Source: an uncultured Gallionellaceae bacterium (GTDB lineage Bacteria > Pseudomonadota > Gammaproteobacteria > Burkholderiales > Gallionellaceae). From it: a stretch of 38,558 nt of DNA. The stretch lies in contig CAIWKC010000240.1 of the NCBI GenBank assembly GCA_903913145.1, forward strand, positions 1 through 38,558. Direction: 5' to 3'. Every line of letters begins with the position of its first letter. Position 1 is the first letter of the stretch. Below the pieces are notes generated by a model. It worked only from the letters and a program-made list of their open reading frames with translations, ran no database searches and had not been told where the DNA came from. A program made the position numbers and the translations under genes. Shown here piece by piece: positions 1 through 8,505 of the stretch.

Positions 1-256
1 ACCCATCCTCCGGGAATGGCATTTCCATGCCTAAAAGTTCGTTGTAACGCACCCAAACACTCTGCGCGAGCATCCGCATCTGCCGGCCGGCGTCGTTCAG
101 ATAATATTCCGAATGCACCGTATGGCCCGTAAATTTGAGAATCCGCGCGAGACAATCCCCGACCGCTGCCTGGCGGCCATGCGCGATCGTCAGCGGCCCC
201 GTGGGATTTGCGCTCACGAATTCCAGAATGGCTTTTTTGCCTTTCCCGATATCCCC
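1..256 (-). CDS. argS: arginyl-tRNA synthetase fragment, N-terminus missing, 3' end beyond window
   Basis: Reading the minus strand gives an open frame starting [20 protein letters not shown] and continuing through [15 protein letters not shown] and GRQMRML to the window edge. This is the start of the class I catalytic domain of ArgS, with TIAH at the HIGH-motif position. ArgS normally has about 100 or more residues before this point. Here an in-frame TGA (257-259) lies immediately upstream of the GDI codons and there is no start codon, so the N-terminal domain is absent. The fragment is visibly GC-richer than the following sequence. It is either a real rearrangement remnant or an assembly join at about 251-257. 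The TIAHGRQAA wording differs from the HVGHGRQ form I expect in betaproteobacteria, which favours a foreign origin (inference). Confidence 0.8.
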
Positions 257-283
257 TCAACTTCTATTATTTTAAGCCGATAA
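257..283 (+). promoter_or_regulatory. candidate sigma-28 (FliA) promoter for the haem chemoreceptor
   Basis: A perfect -10 box GCCGATAA lies at 276-283. Eleven bases upstream, at 257-264, is TCAACTTC, which matches five of eight positions of the TAAAGTTT -35 consensus. This spacing is the one known for flagellar sigma-28 promoters, which commonly drive chemoreceptor genes. The next gene, at 323, is a chemoreceptor. The -35 box touches the point where the argS fragment ends. Confidence 0.6.
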
Positions 284-322
284 CACTCATGTCGAGTTTT
301 GTCGTATGTATCAACCTAGAAT

Positions 323-2239
323 ATGGATAAGAAAGAAAAACGATTTTCGTTTAATAACTTTCGCTTGCAGTCAAAGTTCCAGATCGTGGTTCATTCCATT
401 ACTTTGGTTTTATTTTCTATCGTAACGGTCATTCTTTACAGTGCGATCAAGTCAACTATTTTGGAGTCGGTAAAACTTCGTGCCAATGTGGTTGCAAACG
501 AAGTGATCGACGGTGCTAATCTCTTGATGGTAACGGGTGAAGCCAGCAAGCCTGAAAACAGGAAATTGTTAATACAAAAAGTGTCAAGTTCTGGAAATGT
601 TGTCGGTCTGCATTTAGTTCGTACCGAGCAAGTAATTAATCAATACGGCCCCGGTTTGCCTGAAGAACAAATTTCAAATGATTTGGAACGCAATGCGATT
701 GCGACCAAAAATCCATCCTACTTGCTTGAGGAAAGCAATGGCAGGCCAATATTTCGCGTAGTGACTCCGTACATTGTGAGCCATAATTTTCATGGCACGG
801 ATTGCTTAACTTGCCATAAGGTCGAGTTGGGCAGCGTCAATGGGGCGTCGGATATTGAAATTGATCTGAGTCCCGAGTTTTCCAAACTCAATACGATCAT
901 GCTGATGTTGATAATCGGGCAGATAATCGTACAGTTGATTCTGTTTTTTATAATTCGGGCGGTGATGAAACGTTATGTCATTCGTCAATTAAATGAAGTG
1001 ATGAATTTAGCGAGCCGGATATCTCAAGGTAATTTGACAGAGCGTATTGAAATAACCACTGATGATGAAACTGGCCAGATGCTGTCAGCACTGCAACATA
1101 TGGTTATCAAGATTCAACGGCTCATCGTTGAATTAAGCGCGTCCCTTGATCAAGTCTCCCAACAGGAAATCAATTTTCATTTTGTTCAGGAAGAAGGCCT
1201 TGAAGGTGATTTTCTAAAGTCTGCGCTGCTTACTAATGAAGCGTTAAGGTTAATTGCAAAACAAAGGCAACAAATACTTGATGAACTTTTTCTCGGCAAA
1301 TTAGATGGCATCAACAGTTCAGGCCTGCTCAAGAATCTGAACTACAGTCATGATGACTTGATGGAAGTTGCTCAAGTTGTTGACAGCCTTTCTTCATTTG
1401 CCGAGCAATCAGCAAAGGCAGCCATAGAGGGCGCAAATGAGTCAAAGCTGGCGACTGAACAGATCGAGCAATTATCAAGGCAATCAGCCGAATTGGAACT
1501 GGCAGTTAACCATTTGCATGCAGAAGGTGCGAAGGCACTGCTGGCCACGAAACAAATTGACGTTATTGTGAAAAAAGTTAACCTGCTTGCTTTGAATGCG
1601 GCTATAGAAGCAGCCAGGGCTGGCGAATATGGGAAAGGCTTTGCGGTCGTCGCGGATGAAGTGCGCAAGTTATCTGAAATGACGGCCGTATTTTCCAATA
1701 ATATCCGGAATTCCTTAACCGCTGTAGCTACTGATGCAGGAAATATGCAGAATTCAGCAAAGGCAATGAATGATGCAACGAAAGCCTCTTTGGAAATGAC
1801 TTATCAGGTGATGGAGAAACTTGAAAGAGTAAGTACTTCAGCGTCAACTTCAAGCAAATCGTCCCACCTCGCAAAGTCGCTCACCATCGCTTCACTTGCT
1901 AAAATTGACAGCTTTGCCATGAAACAGATCGCCTACAGAATTGCGAGAGAACCAAGCGAGGTTCATCAAGAGCAAATAGCTTTGGGTAGCATTGACGCTT
2001 TAACTGCCGAGTTGCCGGAGTCATATCGTAAAAATATCTTCGACTTGGCAATTTCATTGTCGAGCTTGATTAATATGGCTGTTGATTCTGGGCTTGCTCG
2101 CAATCATGATGTTGCCATTTTTGAAAAAATGGAAACGGTAAATGATGAGCTTTGTACAGCAATTAATGAAGCGCTTGTGGAGGTGCGAGGGGAAATGCAA
2201 GGTTCCCAAAGTGGCAACAATAAAATTGAATTGTTTTAG
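323..2239 (+). CDS. methyl-accepting chemotaxis protein with periplasmic c-type haem motif
   Basis: A 638-residue membrane chemoreceptor. TM1 is at about residues 20-41 and TM2 at about 190-213, enclosing a periplasmic sensor domain. That domain carries C161-L-T-C164-H165, a CXXCH c-type haem attachment site, and resembles the DUF3365/Tll0287-like haem sensors. A HAMP-like linker follows (about 213-265), then the signalling tip around 418-450 ([32 protein letters not shown]). The C-terminal 120 residues ([17 protein letters not shown]) look like a CZB chemoreceptor zinc-binding domain, but the usual His/Cys ligands are not in place. It probably senses redox state or a haem-bound gas and feeds CheA. 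Transcription is likely flagellar, from the sigma-28-like promoter at 257-283. It converges with the HD-GYP gene. The ligand is unknown. Confidence 0.9.
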   Translation: MDKKEKRFSFNNFRLQSKFQIVVHSITLVLFSIVTVILYSAIKSTILESVKLRANVVANEVIDGANLLMVTGEASKPENRKLLIQKVSSSGNVVGLHLVRTEQVINQYGPGLPEEQISNDLERNAIATKNPSYLLEESNGRPIFRVVTPYIVSHNFHGTDCLTCHKVELGSVNGASDIEIDLSPEFSKLNTIMLMLIIGQIIVQLILFFIIRAVMKRYVIRQLNEVMNLASRISQGNLTERIEITTDDETGQMLSALQHMVIKIQRLIVELSASLDQVSQQEINFHFVQEEGLEGDFLKSALLTNEALRLIAKQRQQILDELFLGKLDGINSSGLLKNLNYSHDDLMEVAQVVDSLSSFAEQSAKAAIEGANESKLATEQIEQLSRQSAELELAVNHLHAEGAKALLATKQIDVIVKKVNLLALNAAIEAARAGEYGKGFAVVADEVRKLSEMTAVFSNNIRNSLTAVATDAGNMQNSAKAMNDATKASLEMTYQVMEKLERVSTSASTSSKSSHLAKSLTIASLAKIDSFAMKQIAYRIAREPSEVHQEQIALGSIDALTAELPESYRKNIFDLAISLSSLINMAVDSGLARNHDVAIFEKMETVNDELCTAINEALVEVRGEMQGSQSGNNKIELF

Positions 2240-2283
2240 GGAAATGCCTATAAGGTTTTTTTTGATCTGCTATCGATGCTAAC

Positions 2284-3474
2284 TCACTGAACCGCATACC
2301 ATTTAGCCTGATTTATTCCCCATTTTTCAAAGGATTCGTGAGAAACAATCTTGTCACCCGAGGTAGACAGATCTATTGTTTCCGGGGTGACATAGGACAG
2401 TTTTCGAGCATCAAAAATTACTTCCACGATCGGTTGCAACAGTTTATCGGTCACAATTTCTCTTACTATACCCAACTTCCCGCTACTCATCCGCACCAGT
2501 GACCCCGCCGGATAAATACCGATACCTTTAATAAACGCTTGAATTAATCGGGCATCAAAATGAGTATCTCTCCATTCGTACATTTTGCTTAGAGCTTCGG
2601 CGGGGGGCATTCCTTTGTGATAAACACGGACAGAGGTGATTGCGTCATAAACATCAACCAGCGCAATAATTTGCCCATGCAAGCTAATTTGATCACCTTT
2701 CAAACCATGCGGGTAGCCAGAACCATCAAACCGTTCGTGATGCTGCGCAGCAGCATTGAATGCGACTTCACTAAGGCCGTGCACTTCTTTAAGCAGTTCG
2801 GCTGTACTCACCACATGAGTTCTCATGATTGCAAATTCTGCATTATCCAACTTCCCGGGTTTGTTTAATATTTTGCCTGGCACTTTCGCTTTGCCAATAT
2901 CATGAAGAAAACCGCCGAGCACAACCTCTTTGATTTCGTTATATGGCAGTTCCAATACATACCCTAAAGCAACTGCCAACGCTGACACAGAAACGGAATG
3001 CTGAAATGTATATTCATCTTGATTTTTCATCTGGGCAAGAGGCAATAAGGCAGAAGGGCAGCGATTCATGGAGTCAAAAATATTGTCGACCACCGCGCCG
3101 CACTGTTCCAAATGAACTTGCTTTCCAAGTCGAACTTCTTTCATGAACTCTTGCATTAATTTACTGGCGTTGGAATATAACTGCCTTGCGTGATCAAACT
3201 CCTCCTCGGGAGAAAGTTTGGACAAAACCAGAGATGCCGATGCAGACTCTTCCGGGATGGGTGTTTCGCTGTCAATGGTTTCGCTGGCCACATCTATACC
3301 GAGTGTCGTATCTATTTCGACTTGCCCAACTTCCGAATTTACAATCGTCTGCAATGTTTCGGCATTTTCAATCGTGAAACAATGCCACGCAAAAGGGTGG
3401 CCCTCCCAAACACGATTGAGATCGTAGATGTACATGCCTATTTTAAGTTGCTCAATCTTGATTATCTTATACAA
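2284..3474 (-). CDS. HD-GYP domain c-di-GMP phosphodiesterase with DUF3391 N-terminus
   Basis: A 396-residue cytoplasmic protein. The N-terminus (KIEQLKIGMYIYDL) is typical of the DUF3391 domain that precedes many HD-GYP domains. The catalytic domain shows H191-D192 (FLHDIGKAKVP), H245-H246 and the signature GSGYP at 251-255, followed by DVYDA. HD-GYP enzymes hydrolyse c-di-GMP to pGpG or GMP at a di- or tri-metal centre, and the visible metal ligands look intact. The start codon is TTG, chosen because the DUF3391 sequence begins there; a GAAAGG lies about 13 bases upstream. It sits 48 bases after the stop of the PAS chemoreceptor on the same strand, so the two are probably co-transcribed. 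This suggests taxis signalling coupled to c-di-GMP turnover (inference). Confidence 0.92.
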   Translation of the reverse strand: MYKIIKIEQLKIGMYIYDLNRVWEGHPFAWHCFTIENAETLQTIVNSEVGQVEIDTTLGIDVASETIDSETPIPEESASASLVLSKLSPEEEFDHARQLYSNASKLMQEFMKEVRLGKQVHLEQCGAVVDNIFDSMNRCPSALLPLAQMKNQDEYTFQHSVSVSALAVALGYVLELPYNEIKEVVLGGFLHDIGKAKVPGKILNKPGKLDNAEFAIMRTHVVSTAELLKEVHGLSEVAFNAAAQHHERFDGSGYPHGLKGDQISLHGQIIALVDVYDAITSVRVYHKGMPPAEALSKMYEWRDTHFDARLIQAFIKGIGIYPAGSLVRMSSGKLGIVREIVTDKLLQPIVEVIFDARKLSYVTPETIDLSTSGDKIVSHESFEKWGINQAKWYAVQ

Positions 3475-3522
3475 GTTTATTTGGCCTTTCTGATACTTAG
3501 ATGATTGAATTTAATTATTTGA

Positions 3523-5646
3523 TCAAATCTTAAATCGCTCGGCATTTAACTTCAGTCTATGGGACAAAGCTTCAAGCTTGATGATGCTTTCCCGCGTGTT
3601 GCCTACTGCCAGATGGTTTCTTTCAGCCAACTGCGCAATTCCCTCAATGTTTTGCGCGATACTTTCGGTCGCCGCTTTTTGTTCTGTGACTGCATTCGCA
3701 ATTTCGGTCATTCCAGCGGTGGTTTGATCAACTGCGTTCCCCGCTTCCAATAACAAGGTGGACACTTGTTGTATATTCGTTTGCGTCAGGTGGATTGAAC
3801 GAACGCCCTGTTCAATGGCTTTTTCGACTTGACCGGATTGTGCATCCAACTCCCTGGTAATAGTGTCGATCTCTGACGCGGATCGTGCCGATTTCTCGGC
3901 CAACTTCCTCACTTCATCGGCCACCACGGCAAAGCCCCGGCCTTGCTCACCTGCTCGTGCTGCTTCAATCGCTGCATTCAATGCAAGCAAGTTGGTTTGC
4001 TCAGCAATATCCTTAACTTGTTGGGTCATACCTGCAATCGTACGAGCCCGATCAATAAAATGGTTTGCCGAATTATCAACCTGCTGCATAACCTGTTCTA
4101 TATTTGTGATCTCAGTGACAATTGCATCAACGTTCCGATTTCCCTCGCGTGTTAGTTTCGCGCTTTCACTCGCTTGCTGTCCTACTAGCGTTGCATTTTC
4201 TGCCACCACAGATATGCTGACGGCTACTTCCTCTACCCCTGCAGCGGTAGAGAAAGCAGATTCATTTTGCGCAATTGACCCTTGATTCACCTCGTTGGCA
4301 GACTGCGTCAAAGACTGTGCGGCTTTTTGCATTTCAGCAGAACCTTTTTTGACGTCGTCAATATTGGCGCTGAAATTGATCATGAGCTCGTTAAAGGCAG
4401 AGGATATCTGTCCCATTTCATCACGAGGGTTGATATTAGCTGATCGCAAAGAAAGGTCTCCTTCGGTGGCAGATTTAACCATGAGGTTGCGCACTTGGTA
4501 GGCGGATTGAGTAATGTTATGAACCAGTCTTAAGCTATAAAGCAACATAATACAAACGCTGGCAAACATCGAAATTAGCAACAGGTGGTTGGAATGTCTT
4601 GCATTATCGGAGATGGAGTTAGAAGCCTGATAAATATCGGTCATTTCATGATCTGCGTAAGCTTCAACTTTATCCATGACAGCATCGCGTAATGGAATCA
4701 CTTTTTTAATTGACAGATTGGCGGCTTCATCAAAATGGCCTGCGGCCAAGGCTGCTTTTGTTGGTAAAACTGCCTCTATTCGATATTGGTCAACTGCACT
4801 TTTCAATTCTGCAAATATCTTTTTGCCGTTTTCAGAACGAATGTCTTTAACGAACTCATCCATCTCCTTCTGCATGGCATCCAGATTATTATCAATTAAT
4901 TCGAGATGTTTGCTGGTCGGGTGATCATGAAGTAAAGAAATCCTTCCATTGGGATCGTGCTGTAACGCAAAGGTGATTTGGCCTCGGACATTGCTCGCGT
5001 GTTCACCTATTTTGTGAATATTGACTGCCAAATTTAAACGTCTTTTGGCCACATCTGCAAAAGCCTCGTCAGCTTGCTTTAACGCAAAATAACCCTGACT
5101 TGCATCAAACAGCATGGCGGCTAGCATCACACCAAATGCAAGCCATAACTTTGTAGCAATACGCTCTGGAATGAGCTTATGCCACCACTGCCTGCGTTTT
5201 GCCGCACGTCCGCTCTGCAAGACCAAGTCTCCTTGCTTGCCTTCACGAAATTTGCGGTAAAGAACGCCGGCAACTTCAACATCCGATCGAGACGGTTTGG
5301 TGCGTACAGAAACATAACCCACACATTTGCCATTCTCTAACACTTGGCTAACATCGGCATGAACCCAGTAATAAAGGCCGTCTTTGCGCCTGTTTTTGAC
5401 GATCCCATGCCAAGACTGGCCTTGCTTCAAGCATGCCCAGAAATCAGCAAAGGCTTCAACCGGCATATCGGGGTGGCGCAATAAATTATGCGGTTGCCCG
5501 ATCAATTCATTTTCTGAATAGCCACTGGCTTCGATAAAGTCCTGGTTGCATGAAACGATGGTGCCGCTGATATCTGTACGAGATACGATAAATATTTGGT
5601 CTGATAATAGATATTCTTTGTCGACAATGGGCTGGTTGTTCCTCAA
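3523..5646 (-). CDS. PAS-containing methyl-accepting chemotaxis protein (Aer-like with periplasmic helical sensor)
   Basis: 707 residues. An N-terminal PAS domain (about 10-120) has the Aer-like stretches [14 protein letters not shown] and DGLYYWVHA, so a flavin or other redox cofactor is possible. TM1 is at about 163-183, then a helical 4HB-type periplasmic domain to about 353, TM2 at about 354-372, HAMP, and a long cytoplasmic coiled coil. Its tip, [20 protein letters not shown] then [16 protein letters not shown], is canonical. Unlike E. coli Aer, it has two membrane segments and a full periplasmic domain, so it could integrate a cytoplasmic and a periplasmic signal. The start is TTG at 5644-5646, preceded by a strong GGGGAAAG Shine-Dalgarno. 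A near-perfect palindrome lies 65 bases upstream (5711-5732). It is probably co-transcribed with the downstream HD-GYP gene. Confidence 0.92.
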   Translation of the reverse strand: MRNNQPIVDKEYLLSDQIFIVSRTDISGTIVSCNQDFIEASGYSENELIGQPHNLLRHPDMPVEAFADFWACLKQGQSWHGIVKNRRKDGLYYWVHADVSQVLENGKCVGYVSVRTKPSRSDVEVAGVLYRKFREGKQGDLVLQSGRAAKRRQWWHKLIPERIATKLWLAFGVMLAAMLFDASQGYFALKQADEAFADVAKRRLNLAVNIHKIGEHASNVRGQITFALQHDPNGRISLLHDHPTSKHLELIDNNLDAMQKEMDEFVKDIRSENGKKIFAELKSAVDQYRIEAVLPTKAALAAGHFDEAANLSIKKVIPLRDAVMDKVEAYADHEMTDIYQASNSISDNARHSNHLLLISMFASVCIMLLYSLRLVHNITQSAYQVRNLMVKSATEGDLSLRSANINPRDEMGQISSAFNELMINFSANIDDVKKGSAEMQKAAQSLTQSANEVNQGSIAQNESAFSTAAGVEEVAVSISVVAENATLVGQQASESAKLTREGNRNVDAIVTEITNIEQVMQQVDNSANHFIDRARTIAGMTQQVKDIAEQTNLLALNAAIEAARAGEQGRGFAVVADEVRKLAEKSARSASEIDTITRELDAQSGQVEKAIEQGVRSIHLTQTNIQQVSTLLLEAGNAVDQTTAGMTEIANAVTEQKAATESIAQNIEGIAQLAERNHLAVGNTRESIIKLEALSHRLKLNAERFKI

Positions 5647-5710
5647 AGCTTTCCCCTTTTATTATAGTAGTTATAGGCGTTAAAATTCTAGCTAATAACA
5701 TCTGGAGTTG

Positions 5711-5732
5711 ATATAGGCCATTTGGCCTATAT
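5711..5732. promoter_or_regulatory. perfect 10-bp palindrome upstream of PAS chemoreceptor
   Basis: ATATAGGCCA and TGGCCTATAT form perfect arms separated by two bases. There is no T-run, so it is not a terminator. It sits 65 bases upstream of the TTG start of the minus-strand chemoreceptor, inside a 302-base gap that otherwise holds only a doubtful short ORF. Dyads of this size are typical dimeric regulator sites. Part of the sequence recurs upstream of mshL and of the HD-GYP gene. Confidence 0.45.
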
Positions 5733-5799
5733 ATTTAGCGAAAAGATATAGACAAGCGCAGCGGACATTATTATCCACATAAAATCTGTAAGGAATTTA

Positions 5800-5952
5800 T
5801 TGCGTAGAATTTCACGATGCGAAATTAGTCATTTTGAAGATGCAGCGCCAATCACGACCGCATTGCTGAATCTAAACAAGCCAGAAGAATTTTTGCCTGG
5901 AAAAAATTTGCTTCACACAAATCCAAGCAATGAAAAAAACATTATCGACTAA
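5800..5952 (+). CDS. possible 50-residue hypothetical protein
   Basis: An open frame starts with TTG at 5800, with a GTAAGGAA Shine-Dalgarno at 5788-5795, and reads LRRISRCEISHFEDAAPITT and onward to a TAA at 5950-5952. It overlaps the last three bases of lpxH on the opposite strand. I do not recognise the sequence. There is no signal peptide or membrane segment. It fills most of the gap between two divergent transcription units. The ribosome site is decent, but TTG start and short length make chance plausible. It could be the degraded 3' end of a lost gene. Confidence 0.25.
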   Translation: MRRISRCEISHFEDAAPITTALLNLNKPEEFLPGKNLLHTNPSNEKNIID

Positions 5953-6695
5953 TTTTCCGGGAAGCTTTCGTCGGGAAATGTAGCCCAGATTGTTTTGTCC
6001 ACTTCACAGTGCAAAGCATTCGCATGTTTATCCCAATCACCCAAGACCCAGCGATCACAGGTGTGACCTTCAATATGATGCAGGTGATGTGCGGGTCGAT
6101 GTGTGTGTCCGTGAATGAGTTGTGGAAAATTATTTTCAATCAGCAATTCGTTTACGGCCTGCAGATTAACGTCCATGATACTCATCGATTTGTTCTGCTT
6201 TTCTGATTCACTTTTAGCACGCACTTGTTCTATTTGAGCTTTGCGCTGTGCCAGCGGAAGTTCAAGGAATTTGTTTTGCCAAGTCGTGTTGCGTACTTGT
6301 TGGCGAAAAGCTTGGTAGGCGGTGTCGTCAGTGCATAATGCGTCGCCATGCGTGAGTAAAGTTGGCGTGCCATAAAGGTCAAGCATAATTGGATCGATAA
6401 GCAGCTCTGCTTTACATGCATCAGCCAAATGCTTATTCATCAGGAAATCGCGGTTTCCATGCATGATATAAACTTTAGCTCCTAGCGAGGACAACTTACT
6501 TAAAGCGGCGGTGATTTCAACGTGGAATGGAGAGTCCAGATCATCGTCTCCCGCCCAGTATTCAAAAAGGTCGCCCAGAATATAAACTGCCTCGGCTTGC
6601 GGTGCGATATGCCGAATGAAGTAATGGAATCGCCGCGTCGTCTGCGGAGTAAGCATACTCAGATGCAGGTCGGAAATGAATAGAGAATGTGGCAT
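5949..6695 (-). CDS. lpxH: UDP-2,3-diacylglucosamine diphosphatase LpxH
   Basis: A 248-residue calcineurin-type phosphoesterase. It hydrolyses UDP-2,3-diacylglucosamine to lipid X and UMP, the fourth step of lipid A synthesis, at the inner face of the cytoplasmic membrane. All metal-binding blocks are visible: FISDLHLS (D9, H11), GDLFEYW (D42), HGNRDF (N81), THGD (H116) and HGHTHRP (H195, H197). Length is normal for the family (about 240). It lies 38 bases after the secreted cyclophilin gene on the same strand, with a hairpin terminator between, so it may have its own promoter or depend on read-through. Confidence 0.95.
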   Translation of the reverse strand: MPHSLFISDLHLSMLTPQTTRRFHYFIRHIAPQAEAVYILGDLFEYWAGDDDLDSPFHVEITAALSKLSSLGAKVYIMHGNRDFLMNKHLADACKAELLIDPIMLDLYGTPTLLTHGDALCTDDTAYQAFRQQVRNTTWQNKFLELPLAQRKAQIEQVRAKSESEKQNKSMSIMDVNLQAVNELLIENNFPQLIHGHTHRPAHHLHHIEGHTCDRWVLGDWDKHANALHCEVDKTIWATFPDESFPEN

Positions 6696-6703
6696 TGCGA
6701 ATG

Positions 6704-6728
6704 AAAACGGCGCTCAACGCGCCGTTTT
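6704..6728. terminator. rho-independent hairpin between cyclophilin gene and lpxH
   Basis: AAAACGGCGC (6704-6713) and GCGCCGTTTT (6719-6728) form a perfect 10-bp stem with a five-base loop. The plus strand runs on into T7; the minus strand, in the direction of the flanking genes, ends in TTTTC. The position right after the cyclophilin stop fits a terminator for the TPR/transpeptidase/cyclophilin operon. Confidence 0.75.
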
Positions 6729-6733
6729 TTTAT

Positions 6734-7339
6734 TTATTGTGTGATGATTTCGGCTTGGGTGATGATAACGTCTTCAGTTGGCACGTCTTGATGGAAACCT
6801 GTAGTGCTTGTTTTTACTTTCTTGATTGCATCAATGACCTCGGTTCCTTCGACCACTTTGCCGAATACACAATAACCCCAGCCTTGGCTGCTTTCGCTCG
6901 TAAAATTAAGGAAACTATTATTTTTTACGTTAACAAAGAATTGTGCTGTGGCAGAATGCGGGTCACTTGTGCGAGCCATCGCTACAGTATAAGCGTCGTT
7001 CGTCAGGCCATTATTAGCCTCGTTCGGGATCGCTGCATTGACTGGTTTTTGTTTCATGCCGGGCTCAAATCCCCCACCCTGAATCATGAAGCCGTCTATC
7101 ACCCGATGGAAAATTGTGTTGTTGTAGAATCCGCTATTTACATAGTCAAGAAAGTTCTTGACTGTATGCGGCGCTTTTTCAGCGTCAAGTTTGATAGTGA
7201 AGTTACCGAGATTGGTGTGAATTTTGACCATGCTAGATTTTCCTTTTTGTGCGGAGGTTGGATCTGCCTGCGCGGGCAGGACGCACAGGCCAGCGAGCAG
7301 TAATGCGAAAAGAGAAAGTGTTTTGACGATTTTCATCAT
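6734..7339 (-). CDS. secreted cyclophilin-type peptidyl-prolyl cis-trans isomerase
   Basis: A cyclophilin of the PpiA/PpiB type catalysing proline isomerisation. The core shows [29 protein letters not shown] (catalytic Arg region), [18 protein letters not shown] and [13 protein letters not shown]. An N-terminal signal peptide ([17 protein letters not shown] to AQA) places it in the periplasm. I choose the ATG at 7339 rather than the longer frame because it overlaps the upstream stop as ATGA and has GAGGG about eight bases before it. Without the leader it closely resembles cytoplasmic PpiB. It is the last gene of a three-gene operon with an L,D-transpeptidase and a TPR protein, suggesting a role in envelope protein folding. 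Confidence 0.93.
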   Translation of the reverse strand: MMKIVKTLSLFALLLAGLCVLPAQADPTSAQKGKSSMVKIHTNLGNFTIKLDAEKAPHTVKNFLDYVNSGFYNNTIFHRVIDGFMIQGGGFEPGMKQKPVNAAIPNEANNGLTNDAYTVAMARTSDPHSATAQFFVNVKNNSFLNFTSESSQGWGYCVFGKVVEGTEVIDAIKKVKTSTTGFHQDVPTEDVIITQAEIITQ

Positions 7340-8502
7340 GCGGAGCCCTCGTATACGATTTGCCATTTATCGTTGCGCTTCATCCAATATTGGCGTTTGA
7401 TCATGCGGTTGGAAAGGTTGTTGCTGTCATAATCCTGTTCGAAGTTTACTACGACCAAGCCGGGCTGGCTTGGATAAGGGAAAACACTGAGCTTGGAGAT
7501 AGATACCTTGATCCAGGTTTTACCTGAGTTGACCAGGCGTTTTTGATCCGAGAATGAAGCAAAGTTGACTGAACCTGTCGAAAAATCTTCTGCGTAATGG
7601 GCAAGGTAAGCATCGGTGTTGCGGCTCGCCCAATCGCTCCGCCATTGTTCAATTTCACCAAGCAGAGCATCACGATCCGCACGGTCGCTTTCATTGGCCC
7701 AATCCATTTGATTGGTAATGATCACCGGGGTGTGTCCAATTTGCACACGTTTACCGATTTGCAGAAGGTCGTCGTTGGACAGAACAACACAGCCATTGCT
7801 TGCACGGGGAGGGCGACTGTAGGTGTCGCTGGGTGTACCGTGCAACCAGATACCATGTCCGTCGCGTCCTTGCCGGCGATCCCATTCGTTTGGATAGCTT
7901 AGCGGATAAGCCACTGATCCGTAAAAATCAGTCAGCTTGTCTTTGGTCAGCTTTGAATTGATAAAGTAGACACCGAGTGGAGTTCTCTGGTCGCCTTCAG
8001 ATACTTTGTCGGCTCCTTTTTTGCCAACGCTGATATAAAAATCTGATACGTAACGAGCCTCTCCGTTTACGTTTTCATACAAGTACAAAGTGGATTTGCT
8101 TGTATCAACCACGATGGCATAGTGCTGATCGGCATCAAGTTGCCAGAGGTATTTTGGTGTCGTGTTAAATGGTTGCTGCTGCTGCACGCGAAGCAGCCTT
8201 GCTCGCGCTTCATCGCGCAAGTCTTCCATGCGGCCACGCGGGGCATTGGGCGCATTGCCGAAATCATTGAGTGCTTGTGAGCGCGCCAGCAGCAAATCCC
8301 CCTTGACGAGTTGCGCGAGTTTGAAGTTTGGATTTACCTTAAGGAGAGAATCCACCTCATTTAACGCGACATCAAGATTGTTATTGCCGATATCTTGAAG
8401 GCTATGTGCCAGCAAGGCCTCCATGCTTCGCGAATCTTTCTCCTCCGCAAGCACAGGGGAAGAGCAAATCGAGGCAATCAGGAATAAAGTGAGAATGCGC
8501 AT
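7336..8502 (-). CDS. L,D-transpeptidase (YkuD) with C-terminal NTF2-like Cds6-type domain
   Basis: A 388-residue exported protein with signal peptide (cleavage near VLA-EE, residues 19-20). An N-terminal helical region resembles TPR-like repeats (about 25-75). The YkuD catalytic domain (about 125-262) has H221 in the HGT motif and the nucleophile C238 in [11 protein letters not shown]. Such enzymes make 3-3 peptidoglycan crosslinks or attach proteins to the wall. The C-terminal 110 residues ([20 protein letters not shown] to KWQIVYEG) form an NTF2/SnoaL-like domain as in Cds6-type transpeptidases. The upstream TPR gene ends with a recognisably related domain. Three bases separate the upstream stop from this start, and the 3' end overlaps the cyclophilin by four bases. 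Confidence 0.93.
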   Translation of the reverse strand: MRILTLFLIASICSSPVLAEEKDSRSMEALLAHSLQDIGNNNLDVALNEVDSLLKVNPNFKLAQLVKGDLLLARSQALNDFGNAPNAPRGRMEDLRDEARARLLRVQQQQPFNTTPKYLWQLDADQHYAIVVDTSKSTLYLYENVNGEARYVSDFYISVGKKGADKVSEGDQRTPLGVYFINSKLTKDKLTDFYGSVAYPLSYPNEWDRRQGRDGHGIWLHGTPSDTYSRPPRASNGCVVLSNDDLLQIGKRVQIGHTPVIITNQMDWANESDRADRDALLGEIEQWRSDWASRNTDAYLAHYAEDFSTGSVNFASFSDQKRLVNSGKTWIKVSISKLSVFPYPSQPGLVVVNFEQDYDSNNLSNRMIKRQYWMKRNDKWQIVYEGSA

Positions 8503-8505
8503 ATA

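Noticed and set aside
6689-7303. A 204-residue plus-strand frame opposite the cyclophilin gene
   Set aside because: Antisense to an unmistakable cyclophilin with all family motifs; the plus-strand translation has no recognisable domain.
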